In this document: positions 1 to 7,654 of the stretch, piece by piece
Numbering within the stretch: the stretch's first letter is position 1
Layout: each line of letters begins with the position of its first letter
Assembly (NCBI GenBank): GCA_038224615.1
Contig: JBBRFH010000017.1
Location: forward strand, 1-21,656
Origin: JBBRFH01 sp038224615
Lineage (GTDB): Bacteria; Planctomycetota; Phycisphaerae; Tepidisphaerales; Tepidisphaeraceae
DNA length: 21,656 nucleotides
Reading direction: 5' to 3'
Notes under the pieces: model-generated
Database searches by the model: none
Told to the model about the DNA's origin: nothing
The model's input: only the letters and a program-made list of their open reading frames with translations
Program-made: the position numbers and the translations under genes

Positions 1-1524
1 GAACCCGCGCTGCTGAAGCGGCACGGCCTGCTGCCCCGGCGCGAGGCGTACCGGCTGATCCACACGCCGGCGTCGATGCGCGAAGCCGCATCGGCGCGGC
101 GACGACTGGTCTATGACGAACTCATGCTGTTGCAGATCGGCCTGGGCCTCTCGCGTAAGCTGCGCGCCGGGCGGATCAGCGCGCCGGTGTTGCGATTGGA
201 CAAGACTTTGGACGAGCGCATCCGCTCGCGGTTTCCCTTCACGATGACCGGCGCTCAGTTGCACGCCGCGTACGAGATCGCCAGGGACGTCCGGCGGCCG
301 CAGCCGATGAACCGCCTGCTCCAGGGCGACGTCGGCAGCGGTAAGACGATCGTCGCCGTCTTCGCGATGCTGCTGGCGATCGCCAACAAACTGCAGGCCG
401 CACTGCTCGCGCCGACGGAAGTATTGGCCGAGCAGCACTACCTCACGCTGACGACGCTGCTCGCCGGATCGAGCGTGCGCATCGAGCGCTACACCGGCCG
501 ATCCAAGCGCGCCGGCAAGGACGCGCTGCGCGATCTCGCCGAGGGCAAGGTTCACATCGCCGTCGGCACGCAGGCGCTGATTCAGAAGGACGTTGAGTTT
601 GCCAATCTCGGCCTCGTCGTCATCGACGAACAGCACAAGCTCGGCGTGCAGCAGCGCTCCACGCTCAAGGGCAAGGGGTACGCCCCGCACTACCTCGTGA
701 TGACCGCCACGCCGATCCCGCGCACGCTGGCGCTCAGTTACTTCGCCGACTTTGATGTGACGACGATCGACGAGCTTCCCCCCGGCCGTCAGCCGATCAA
801 GACCAAGTGGGTGCAGTACAACCAGAGCGCTGCGGTCTACGACTTCGTGCGAACGCAGGTGCAGGAGGGACGCCAGGCGTACATCGTCGTGCCGCAGATC
901 GAAGAAAGCGTTGAAGACACCGCCAGCGTGAAGAAGAAGTTTGAAGAGCTGCAGGGCAAGTCGCTTCTGGGCCTGCGTCTGGCCATGCTGCACGGCCAGA
1001 TGCCCGCCGACGATCGCGACCAGGTGATGAAGGATTTCCGCGCCGGCACGATCGACGCGGTCATCGCGACGACGGTGATCGAAGTCGGCATCGACGTCCC
1101 CAACGCCACCATCATCGTCATCGAAAGCGCCGAGCGCTTCGGCCTGAGCCAGCTTCATCAATTGCGCGGCCGCGTCGGTCGCGGTGAACACGCCAGCAGG
1201 TGCATCCTCTTGAGCGACGCCCAGACCGAAGACGCGATGGCGCGTCTTCAAGCGATGGTCGACACCACCAGCGGCTTCGACATCGCTGAGATGGACTTAA
1301 AACTCCGCGGCCCCGGCCAATTCTTCGGCACCCAACAACACGGCCTGCCCGAGTTAAAACTCGCCGATATCTCACAGGAATTGGAACTGCTGAAGGTCGC
1401 GAAAGACGACGCCACCGAGCTCCTCGCCGCCGACCCCGATCTCCGCAAACCGGTCCACAAGCACTTGCGTGCCGCGCTGATCGAACGATTTGGCGATTCG
1501 ATTCCGTTGGCGCAAGTCGGGTAG
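1..1524 (+). CDS. recG: ATP-dependent DNA helicase RecG (5' end cut off by window)
   Basis: RecG is a superfamily 2 helicase that remodels stalled replication forks and branched recombination intermediates. The frame is open from base 1, so the start lies outside the window; about 507 residues are visible of a family length near 690, and the missing part would be most of the N-terminal wedge domain. Visible motifs in order are Walker A GDVGSGKT (nt about 328-351), motif Ia LAPTEVLAEQHY, the DEQH box (DEQHKLGV), motif III MTATPIPRT, motif V/VI with GRVGRG, and the RecG-typical C-terminal stretch DLKLRGPGQFFGTQQHG. The ATG at 76 is internal (it follows HTPAS in the conserved helicase linker) and is not the start. 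The gene converges on aroDE, separated by a repeat-filled gap. Confident family call. Confidence 0.97.
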   Translation, partial: EPALLKRHGLLPRREAYRLIHTPASMREAASARRRLVYDELMLLQIGLGLSRKLRAGRISAPVLRLDKTLDERIRSRFPFTMTGAQLHAAYEIARDVRRPQPMNRLLQGDVGSGKTIVAVFAMLLAIANKLQAALLAPTEVLAEQHYLTLTTLLAGSSVRIERYTGRSKRAGKDALRDLAEGKVHIAVGTQALIQKDVEFANLGLVVIDEQHKLGVQQRSTLKGKGYAPHYLVMTATPIPRTLALSYFADFDVTTIDELPPGRQPIKTKWVQYNQSAAVYDFVRTQVQEGRQAYIVVPQIEESVEDTASVKKKFEELQGKSLLGLRLAMLHGQMPADDRDQVMKDFRAGTIDAVIATTVIEVGIDVPNATIIVIESAERFGLSQLHQLRGRVGRGEHASRCILLSDAQTEDAMARLQAMVDTTSGFDIAEMDLKLRGPGQFFGTQQHGLPELKLADISQELELLKVAKDDATELLAADPDLRKPVHKHLRAALIERFGDSIPLAQVG

Positions 1525-1829
1525 CTCGATCGCGTTGTCGGATGCGATCCGATGTCCGCCGCATCCGTCCTGTCATTCTGAGCGCCGCGAAGAATCTACT
1601 CGCCGCGGCCAAAAGATCCTTCACTTCGTTCAGGATGGCAGAGCGCTGTGGCATCGACTGCGTTGCCACGCTCGTGGAGCGATGAATCGCCTCCTACAGA
1701 CGATCAGAATGACAGTTGGTACGGCGAGCCACACCCTACAAAAGTGCGTCTTTGTAAAGTGAGTCAACCACCAAGCTCACCAAGAAGAATGCGAATTGAT
1801 TTCTTCGTGCCCTTGGTGTCCTTGGTGGT
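1525..1829. other. Convergent intergenic gap, 305 nt, repeat-filled
   Basis: The gap lies between the stops of recG (+) and aroDE (-). I see no credible gene. It holds an interspersed inverted repeat with TGTCATTCTGAG-type ends (1571-1714) and a CACCAAG-type inverted repeat (1766-1830). Short open frames across it translate to arginine- and serine-rich sequence that follows the repeats. One or both palindromes could end transcription from the two converging genes, but neither has a clean U-tract. Confidence 0.7.
1571..1714. repeat. Interspersed repeat with TGTCATTCTGAG ends
   Basis: The left end reads TGTCATTCTGAGCG at 1571 and the right end CAGAATGACA at 1705-1714, so the ends are inverted relative to each other. 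The inside contains further self-complementary pieces, such as GATCCTTC near 1615 facing TTCAGGATGG. Elements with these ends are common between genes in many environmental bacteria (recalled, not searched). There is no coding capacity for a transposase, so if mobile it would have to be moved in trans. Confidence 0.6.
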
Positions 1830-1830
1830 T
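1766..1830. repeat. Inverted repeat built of ~9-nt CACCAAG words
   Basis: The left arm (1766-1787) iterates ACCACCAAG and CACCAAG. The right arm (1803-1830) is its imperfect reverse complement with TTGGTG words. The right arm reaches the first base of the aroDE stop codon (complement of 1830-1832), so the element abuts that gene exactly. It is the same design as the elements at 3438, 4511, 11421 and 17402, with a different word. Confidence 0.7.
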
Positions 1831-3425
1831 CATTTTCTCAGTCGATCAACGACGACTTGGCGCATCAACTCGATCGGCGCGGGTTGGTTGGTCCACGCTT
1901 CAAACTGTCCGGCCGCCTGTCGCACGAACATCTCGACGCCGCTGATCGTCTTGGCACCGCGCGCCTTGGCGTACTTCAGCAGCTTGGTTTCGATGGGGTT
2001 GTAGATGGTGTCGAAGACGAGGTGATCCGAAGACAACTCAGGCCCCGCATAGGTGAAGTCGATGCCGTCGAAAGGCGAGGCGTCGACGTTCGGCGACATG
2101 CCGACGCTCGTCGTGTTCAGATAGATCTGACAGCAGGAATCGCAGAGCTTTTCCATCCGCGCGGCGACGACGCGGGCCGCCAGGCCATTGCCGGTCTTGC
2201 CGTTGAACTCATTCGCCAGTTCTTCAGCGCGCTCGTGCGTGCGGTTGTAGACGACGACGGTCGCGCCGTAATGCGCCAGCGCTGCGACGGCGGTCCGCCC
2301 CGTGCCGCCGGCCCCGACGACGGCGACGCGGTAGTTCTGGAGATCGTCGCGGGTGATGTTGAGCGCGCTCGTGATGCTGTCGAGAATGGCGGCGTAGTCG
2401 GTGGAGAAACCGCGTAATTTGCGATTTGCGATTTGCAATTTGCAAATGTCCATCACGATCGTATTCAACGCCCCGATCCGCTCGGCCAGGGGTTCGATCT
2501 CCGCGCCCTTTTCCTTCAGGTAGCGCAGGGCGTTTTCCTGGTGGGGGATGGTGATCGAAAGGCCGCTCAGATGCAGGGGGGCGAAGTCGAGGAAGGTTTC
2601 CATGAACGCCTTGAACGACTCGTAGCCGGGCTCGACGAGCAGGGGGACGTAGACGCCGTTGAAGTTGATCTGCTCGAACGCGGCATTGTGGATCGCCGGC
2701 GACATCGAGTGGGCGACGGGCGAGCCGACGACGCCGTAAATTTTGGTGTCCGCCTGTTGCGCGTCCCAGCGATAGAGCTTCTTCAGGTCGTCGATGGTGA
2801 CCTGCCCCGGCGCGGTGGCGGAGGATTTATCCAGCGCCGCGAAAGTGAGGAACCCGCCGAACTTTTTGGGCAGGATGCGCGAGAGCTGGCCCGCGGCGCC
2901 CATGCAGATGGCGACGGTGGGCTTGTGCCGCTGCAGCGTGAGCTCGAACGCCTCGAGGTTGTCGCGGATGGACCGCGCCTGCCAGGCGACCTTCGACACG
3001 TCGCACGAACTCTCGGCCAGATCGACGAACAGTTGCGAGAGATTGGTCGGACGGGAATTGAAATCGTGAGCGGAGTAGATCCATCCCGCCCGCTGATTGC
3101 GCGGCTCGCGCGGGCCGATCCAACCGTTGTCGCGGAGGGTTGCGAACTCGATATCGAGATAGCTTGCGCCATTCTCGGCGGCGCTGGTGAGCACGGCGAG
3201 GCGCTGGACATCGCTAAGTGTGGATTGCCCGCCTTCGTCTGGCGACCGGCAGGTGACGATCGTCGGCACGCGCACCGATTGCAGCAACGACTTGATCTGT
3301 TGCTCGTCGGTGAAGGTGTCGACGCGCAGCTCCACCATGTCCGCCCCGCGCTCCGCCGCCAGCGCAGCATCACGCTGCGCCTGGGCGAGGTCAGTGACGA
3401 AGATGGAAACGCACAGTCGGGTCAT
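1830..3425 (-). CDS. aroDE: Bifunctional 3-dehydroquinate dehydratase (type I) / shikimate dehydrogenase
   Basis: A 531-residue fusion of two shikimate-pathway steps. Residues 1-220 are a type I dehydroquinase with the Schiff-base Lys145 (DVSKVAW), His120 (SAHDF), Glu93 (LDIEF), Arg183 and Gln208 (APGQ). Residues 228-531 are an AroE domain: YGVVGSPVAHSMSP at the shikimate site, NADPH fold GAGGTGR (371-377) with NRT (394-396), and SGVEMFVRQA near the C-terminus. The catalytic Asp is Asp343 (STD), but the family's catalytic Lys in the TIPHK motif is Gln296 here (CAG, one base from AAG). A repeat-derived insert (about 326-338, KLQIANRK) widens the loop before Asp343. The open frame extends 24 codons upstream into the 3438-3580 repeat; I chose the ATG at 3425 because the dehydroquinase fold begins there. 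No clear ribosome site. It lies downstream of dapA on the same strand. Confidence 0.93.
   Translation of the reverse strand: MTRLCVSIFVTDLAQAQRDAALAAERGADMVELRVDTFTDEQQIKSLLQSVRVPTIVTCRSPDEGGQSTLSDVQRLAVLTSAAENGASYLDIEFATLRDNGWIGPREPRNQRAGWIYSAHDFNSRPTNLSQLFVDLAESSCDVSKVAWQARSIRDNLEAFELTLQRHKPTVAICMGAAGQLSRILPKKFGGFLTFAALDKSSATAPGQVTIDDLKKLYRWDAQQADTKIYGVVGSPVAHSMSPAIHNAAFEQINFNGVYVPLLVEPGYESFKAFMETFLDFAPLHLSGLSITIPHQENALRYLKEKGAEIEPLAERIGALNTIVMDICKLQIANRKLRGFSTDYAAILDSITSALNITRDDLQNYRVAVVGAGGTGRTAVAALAHYGATVVVYNRTHERAEELANEFNGKTGNGLAARVVAARMEKLCDSCCQIYLNTTSVGMSPNVDASPFDGIDFTYAGPELSSDHLVFDTIYNPIETKLLKYAKARGAKTISGVEMFVRQAAGQFEAWTNQPAPIELMRQVVVDRLRK
2416..2447. repeat. Period-7 GCGATTT/GCAATTT repeat inside aroDE
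   Basis: The plus strand iterates ATTTGCG, ATTTGCG, ATTTGCA, ATTTGCA. On the coding strand it is read in frame as about ten residues around KLQIANRK, in the short loop between the conserved GALNTIV and GFSTD motifs of the shikimate dehydrogenase domain. The frame is preserved on both sides. Confidence 0.75.
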
Positions 3426-3437
3426 GGAAGAGGATTC

Positions 3438-3580
3438 GCCACAGAGACCACAGAGGGCACAGAGATCAACTCTGCGTACTGTGGGCATCCTGCCCACAGC
3501 TTCATTCCCAGAAAACAGAGCGTGGGCAAGATGCCCACGCTACAAGAGAACATCTCTGTGTCCTCTGTGGTCTCTGTGGC
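3438..3580. repeat. Nested inverted repeat between dapA and aroDE
   Basis: The outer arms are 29 nt each (3438-3466 and 3552-3580), reverse complements with one mismatch, made of CACAGAG words at about 9-nt spacing. Between them lie two self-complementary hairpins of a different word: GTGGGCATCCTGCCCAC (within 3480-3498) and GTGGGCAAGATGCCCAC (within 3521-3539). The element fills nearly all of the 159-nt gap between dapA and aroDE. If folded in the mRNA it would form a cloverleaf-like structure just before the aroDE start. Confidence 0.85.
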
Positions 3581-3584
3581 CAAA

Positions 3585-4445
3585 TTAAATGAACTTCTTG
3601 ATATTGGTCTCAATCGCCGCCTTGGTCGCGTCATTGGCTTCGACAAGCGGCAATCGCATTTCGCCGGTGTCGAGGCCGGCGAGCTTCATGGCGTACTTGA
3701 TGCCGACGGGGTTGCCGTCGAGGAAGATGCTCTTGACCAGCGGGAACAGGTCGTGGTGGATCTGCGCCGCGCCGAGTGCGTCGCCCTTGGCGAACGCCTT
3801 CACCATCTCACTGACTTTGTCGGGCAGGAGATTGCTGACGACGCTGATGACGCCGGTGCCGCCGATGCTCATCAGCGGGAGCGTGAGCGAATCGTCGCCG
3901 CAGACGATGGTGATGTCGCAGAGGCTTTGGATTTCGCTCGCGAGATCCATCGAGCCGGTGGCTTCCTTGATGCAGGGGAAGTTGCCGGCTTTGTGGAGGC
4001 GCGCGACGGTCTGGGCGCTCATGGTGATGCCCGTGCGGCCGGGAATGTTGTAGAGCACGATCGGCAGGTCGACGGCGTCGTTGATGGCCATGAAATGCCG
4101 GTAGAGACCTTCCTGGCTGGGCTTGTTGTAATACGGGTTGACGCTCAGGCCGGCGTCCGCGCCGACCTGCTTGGCGTGGCGGTGGAGTTCGATCGCCTCA
4201 CTGGTCGCGTTGGCGCCGGTGCCGGCGATGACCTTCACGCGCTTGTTCGCCACCTCGACGGCGATCTCGATGACCCGCTCGTGCTCCTGGACCGAGAGCG
4301 TGGGCGATTCGCCGGTGGTGCCGACGGGGACGATGCCGCTGACGCCGCCCTTGATCTGCCGCTCGATCTGCTCTTTCAGTCGCGACTCATCGAGTCGGCC
4401 ATCGCGGAAAGGGGTGATCAAAGCTGTCATCGCGCCGCTGAACAT
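3585..4445 (-). CDS. dapA: 4-hydroxy-tetrahydrodipicolinate synthase
   Basis: Condenses pyruvate with aspartate semialdehyde, the first step committed to lysine and diaminopimelate for peptidoglycan. The product has 286 residues, near the usual 290. Visible residues: Thr43-Thr44 in VGTTGESPTL, Tyr132 and Arg137 in YNIPGRTG, and the Schiff-base Lys160 in PCIKEATG. The frame is open far upstream (to 4817), but the ATG at 4445 starts the conserved FSGAMTALITPF and has a GAGGA ribosome site about 9 nt ahead, so the longer frame is rejected. A minus-strand -10-like TACAAT lies at 4481-4486. aroDE follows after 159 nt of repeat. Confidence 0.96.
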   Translation of the reverse strand: MFSGAMTALITPFRDGRLDESRLKEQIERQIKGGVSGIVPVGTTGESPTLSVQEHERVIEIAVEVANKRVKVIAGTGANATSEAIELHRHAKQVGADAGLSVNPYYNKPSQEGLYRHFMAINDAVDLPIVLYNIPGRTGITMSAQTVARLHKAGNFPCIKEATGSMDLASEIQSLCDITIVCGDDSLTLPLMSIGGTGVISVVSNLLPDKVSEMVKAFAKGDALGAAQIHHDLFPLVKSIFLDGNPVGIKYAMKLAGLDTGEMRLPLVEANDATKAAIETNIKKFI

Positions 4446-4480
4446 GGTTGCATCCTCGTGTCGTAAAATCGAAGCAATAG

Positions 4481-4486
4481 ATTGTA
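4481..4486 (-). promoter_or_regulatory. Possible -10 box for dapA
   Basis: TACAAT on the minus strand, about 36 nt before the dapA ATG, would give a short leader containing the GAGGA ribosome site. No recognisable -35 hexamer accompanies it, so this is a weak call. Confidence 0.3.
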
Positions 4487-4510
4487 TCGCAACGGCGAAG
4501 GGAGGGAAGA

Positions 4511-4672
4511 GAATCGCGAAGATGCGAAGGGCGCGAAGGCCAACGCGAAGAATTGAAGACCATCCACGAATCTTCACGAATCGCACGAATTGGTCTTTAT
4601 TAGTGAGATTCGTGAAGATTCGTGGTTCCGTCTTCTTCGCGTTTAACTTCGCGCTCATGGCATCTTCGCGGC
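4511..4672. repeat. Nested inverted repeat (GCGAAG outer, CACGAAT inner)
   Basis: The inner arms are a perfect 18-nt inverted repeat, CCACGAATCTTCACGAAT at 4564-4581 against 4608-4625. The outer arms (about 4511-4560 and 4630-4672) are imperfect reverse complements built of GCGAAG words. So one palindrome family sits inside another, as at 3438-3580 and 17402-17556. It lies in the dapA/oxidoreductase divergent promoter region. Confidence 0.8.
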
Positions 4673-4797
4673 AATCGCGTTTCCGCCGGTGTCGAACAAT
4701 TGCCGCTCCCGCGTTACCATCCCGGCGACACGTCAACGCACAGGGAGCGTTGGTGGTAGGCGAGACGGAAATTTTTCGAGCGGAGCACGTCAGCAAC

Positions 4798-5991
4798 ATG
4801 GCCAACAAGACTCTCAATGTCGCACTGATCGGTCAGAAGTTCATGGGCCGGGCGCACAGCAATGCGTACCTCAAGGCGCCGCGGTTCTTCGACTTGCCGG
4901 TCGACCCGGTGATGCACACGATCGTGGCGCGCGATCTGTCGAGCCTGAAGACCTTCGCCAAGCGGTGGGGCTGGGCCAAGGCGACCGACGATTGGCGATC
5001 CGCCGTCAACGATCCGGAGATCAGCCTGGTCGATGTGACGACGCCGAACAACAAGCATCGCGATTTCGTCCTCGCCGCCCTCGCAGCGGGTAAGCACGTC
5101 GCCTGCGAGAAGCCGCTGGCGGCGACGCTGGAGGATGCGCGCATCATGCGCGATGCCGCGAAGAAGGCGAAGAAGAGCAAGACATTCGTCTGGTACAACT
5201 ACCGCCGGGTGCCAGCGGTGGCGACGGCGTACAAGCTGGCGCAGGAAGGGCGGATTGGACGGATCTATCACGTCCGCGGCTTCTACCTGCAGGGCTGGGC
5301 GAGTTCGCCGGACATTCCGCTCATCTGGCGCTTCGACAAAGAGCAGGCCGGCTCCGGATCGCTCGGCGATCTGGGCGCGCATGTGATCGACATGGCCCGC
5401 TTCCTCAGCGGCGACGAGTTTGCCGAGGTCACCGGGGCGATCAGCGAGACGTTCGTGAAGGAGCGCACCATCCCCACCGGCGCCGGCGGGGCGGGCATCG
5501 CGTCGGGCGCGAAATCGTCAGGCAAGATGGGCAAGGTCACCGTCGACGACGCCATCATCGCGATCGGGCGGATGAAGAAGGGCGCTGTTTTCAGCCTGGA
5601 GGCGACGCGATTTGCTACCGGCCGCGAAAACAAGATCGGCGTCGAGATCAACGGCGACAAAGGCTCGATCTTTTTCGACTTCGAAGATCTCAACAACCTC
5701 TACTACTACGACTTCACCGCGCCGAAGATGGTCGCCGGTTGGACGAAGATCCAGGCCAGCGTTCCCGGCACACACCCGTATCAGCACGCCTATTGGCCGA
5801 GCGCGCATCCGCTGGGTTATGAGCACGCCTTCGTCAACCAGGCCGCAGACATGATGCGCGTGCTGGGTGGCGAAACGCCTGAAGTGCCGATTCCTGATTT
5901 CAGCGACGCCTACGAGACGCAGCGCGTGCTCGAAGCCGTCGAACTCGCCGCGAAAGAGCGGCGCGGGGTGAAGCTGAGCGAGATCAAGTAG
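4798..5991 (+). CDS. Gfo/Idh/MocA family NAD(P)-dependent oxidoreductase (1)
   Basis: A 397-residue dehydrogenase of the family that oxidises or reduces sugars, inositols and related polyols. The N-terminal Rossmann strand is VALIGQKFMGRAH, a loose version of the GxGxxG loop. The family EKP motif is at residues 104-106 (ACEKPLAAT), and the catalytic-region LGDLGAHVIDMARF lies near 200. The C-terminal half carries the usual alpha/beta sheet (AVFSLEATRFATGRENKIGVEING). The frame is open to 4138, but that upstream part overlaps dapA on the other strand and the palindrome, so I start at ATG 4798, where the fold begins; CGGAG lies 11 nt before it. The substrate cannot be told from sequence. It converges on the LysR gene with a small hairpin between the stops. 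Confidence 0.92.
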   Translation: MANKTLNVALIGQKFMGRAHSNAYLKAPRFFDLPVDPVMHTIVARDLSSLKTFAKRWGWAKATDDWRSAVNDPEISLVDVTTPNNKHRDFVLAALAAGKHVACEKPLAATLEDARIMRDAAKKAKKSKTFVWYNYRRVPAVATAYKLAQEGRIGRIYHVRGFYLQGWASSPDIPLIWRFDKEQAGSGSLGDLGAHVIDMARFLSGDEFAEVTGAISETFVKERTIPTGAGGAGIASGAKSSGKMGKVTVDDAIIAIGRMKKGAVFSLEATRFATGRENKIGVEINGDKGSIFFDFEDLNNLYYYDFTAPKMVAGWTKIQASVPGTHPYQHAYWPSAHPLGYEHAFVNQAADMMRVLGGETPEVPIPDFSDAYETQRVLEAVELAAKERRGVKLSEIK

Positions 5992-5996
5992 CGCGA

Positions 5997-6020
5997 TGCC
6001 GTCGGAGTACACCGACGGCA
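5997..6020. terminator. Hairpin between convergent stops
   Basis: TGCCGTCGG and CCGACGGCA form a perfect 9-bp stem with loop AGTACA, placed between the stop at 5991 (+) and the stop at 6023 (-). No U-run follows directly on either strand, so termination may be weak or factor-assisted. Confidence 0.5.
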
Positions 6021-6022
6021 GC

Positions 6023-7018
6023 TCAGTCTGGCGTGGCTTTTTTTTGGTGCGCCTTGAGGCGCTTGGCGATGCGCTTGAGTACGCCGATCTCGGTGGCAGG
6101 CACGCCGCTGATCAGGCCGGGCAGGATTTTCGGCTGACGGCAGATGGCAAGAACGCCGGGGTGAGTGAGCCGCTTGCTGGAGGCGATCGCGAACAATCGC
6201 TCGCGAACGTCGTCAGTTCGGCCGATCACGCGGAGGCGATACTGGTGTACGACTTCGCGCTCGACCGCCGTCAGGACCGGGAAGATCGCGCCGCCGCGCT
6301 GGCCGAAGGTCTTGAGCGTCGCGCTGTCGCTGAACTCGCCGGCCACCTGTACGCGGATGCCCTGCTGGGCGAACCAGTCGTCGAGCGAGCGGCGCAGCGA
6401 GCATTCCTCGGTCGGCAGGTAGAGCGGCGCTTCCTGCAGCACCTCGGGGAAGTCGCACTTGTACATGAGTTTTTTCTGCAGCTCGACGCTGGCCAGGAAC
6501 GACACGCCGCTCTCACCGAGCGGGAAGGTGGCGTCCTTGAAAACCGATCCGCTGGGCGCGGGCCGCTGCGTGAGGATGACGTCAAGCTCATGGGCGCCGA
6601 GCGCCTCGAGAAGGCCTTCGTGCGTCTGCTGCCGGACCAGCAGGTGGAACGATTGCCCGCCGATGTCCATCGCCGGGCGGACGAGGCGGAGCGCCATCGT
6701 CTTGGAGATGTGCTCGCTGATGCCGACGCGAAGCTGCATCGGCCGATTCGACTTGCGCGTGCTGACGGCGTTGCTGAGTTCGCGGCCGAGCGTGAAAATC
6801 TCGTTGGCGTACTCAAAGACGGTCTGCCCGATCTCGCTGAGTACCAGCTCGCGCCCCGTGCGGATGAATAGATCGTCTCCCATCGCCCGCTCCAGCGCCT
6901 TGATCTGGGCGCTGACGGTCGGTTGCGAAACGTTTAGCTCGCGCGCCGCGCGCGACACGCTGTGCTGCCGGGCAACTTCCCAGAAATAGAGCAGATGGTG
7001 GTAGTTAAGCGGATGCAT
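6023..7018 (-). CDS. LysR-family regulator, NhaR type
   Basis: A 331-residue LysR-type transcription factor. The start MHPLNYHHLLYFWEVAR and the winged helix (about residues 17-42, SVSRAARELNVSQPTVSAQI) resemble NhaR of enterobacteria, the activator of the Na+/H+ antiporter gene. Further NhaR-like stretches are FEYANEIFTLGRE and GESGVSFL in the effector domain. The C-terminus is basic (RLKAHQKKATPD). The open frame continues upstream into antisense sequence of the cyclophilin gene; the ATG at 7018 is fixed by the family's N-terminus. No antiporter gene is in the window, so the target is unknown. The 77-nt gap to the cyclophilin stop could allow shared transcription. Confidence 0.92.
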   Translation of the reverse strand: MHPLNYHHLLYFWEVARQHSVSRAARELNVSQPTVSAQIKALERAMGDDLFIRTGRELVLSEIGQTVFEYANEIFTLGRELSNAVSTRKSNRPMQLRVGISEHISKTMALRLVRPAMDIGGQSFHLLVRQQTHEGLLEALGAHELDVILTQRPAPSGSVFKDATFPLGESGVSFLASVELQKKLMYKCDFPEVLQEAPLYLPTEECSLRRSLDDWFAQQGIRVQVAGEFSDSATLKTFGQRGGAIFPVLTAVEREVVHQYRLRVIGRTDDVRERLFAIASSKRLTHPGVLAICRQPKILPGLISGVPATEIGVLKRIAKRLKAHQKKATPD

Positions 7019-7095
7019 CGAGGGCCGGCTTCGAGCGCGGGCCGCAGGTGGCGTGGTTGCCGCCGCCCGCAGCCCGCACTCGGGCACAATCTCCT

Positions 7096-7578
7096 CTAGG
7101 CGACTGCGATGCTGACTTTCTTCAGCACGTCGCCTTGCTTGATCGAATCGACGATCTCCTGGCCGCTTCGCACCTTGCCAAAGACCGCGTGCTTGCCATT
7201 GAGCCAATCGGTGGCGATATGGGTGATGAAGAACTGGCTGCCATTGGTGTTCGGGCCGGCGTTGGCCATCGAGAGCGAGCCTTTCTCGTGCTTGATGTTT
7301 AGCGCGGGCTTCTCGTCGTTCCACTTGTACCCGGGCCCGCCGGTGCCGGTGCCCTTTGGGTCGCCGCCTTGGACCATGAAGTCGGCGATCACGCGATGAA
7401 ACATCGTGCCGTCGTAAAAGCCGTCGTTCACGAGGAACAGGAAGTTGTTCACGGTGACCGGGGCGCGGTCGGCGAAGAGATCGATGACGATGTTGCCGCG
7501 CGAGGTCTCGAACGTCGCGGTGTATTTCTTCGAGGCGTCGAGGGTCTGGGCGGGGGCTTGGGCGTATTGCTTGGACAT
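7096..7578 (-). CDS. Cyclophilin-type peptidyl-prolyl cis-trans isomerase
   Basis: Speeds cis-trans isomerisation of proline peptide bonds during folding. The product has 160 residues, a single cyclophilin domain and no signal peptide, so it is probably cytoplasmic. Active-site stretches are FHRVIADFMVQGGDP (Arg, Phe, Gln), NTNGSQFFIT and WLNGKHAVFGKV (the cyclosporin-contact Trp). I start at ATG 7578 (MSKQYAQAPAQTL), which has AGGA about 9 nt upstream; the frame runs on to 7665 but would then overlap the next gene. It sits between the oxidoreductase at 7655 and the NhaR-like gene on the same strand. Confidence 0.95.
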   Translation of the reverse strand: MSKQYAQAPAQTLDASKKYTATFETSRGNIVIDLFADRAPVTVNNFLFLVNDGFYDGTMFHRVIADFMVQGGDPKGTGTGGPGYKWNDEKPALNIKHEKGSLSMANAGPNTNGSQFFITHIATDWLNGKHAVFGKVRSGQEIVDSIKQGDVLKKVSIAVA

Positions 7579-7654
7579 TTTGGGGTTCCTTTTTGGATGT
7601 TGGAGTAAAGAGGATACGCCACGAAGCCGGTTCCGACCACACATCGCGCGCAGA

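Larger units (their letters stand above)
4446..4797. other. Divergent gap, 352 nt, dapA / oxidoreductase
   Basis: It separates the divergent starts of dapA (-) and the first Gfo/Idh/MocA gene (+), so it should hold both promoters. About 160 nt of it is the nested palindrome at 4511-4672. The remaining 125 nt next to the oxidoreductase start show no promoter I can defend. Confidence 0.6.

Noticed and set aside
3426..3497. N-terminal extension of AroDE starting at 3497
   Set aside because: The extra 24 residues are read from the CACAGAG and GTGGGCA repeats and precede the natural start of the dehydroquinase fold.
2433..4466. A 677-codon plus-strand open frame running across aroDE and dapA
   Set aside because: It is antisense to two clearly conserved genes, is rich in Asp, Gly, Val and Arg as expected from the complement of GC-rich codons, and shows no protein signature.
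4446..4817. Longer DapA starting at 4817, and a longer oxidoreductase starting at 4138
   Set aside because: Both extensions run through the nested palindrome or the opposite gene; the conserved N-termini begin at 4445 and 4798.
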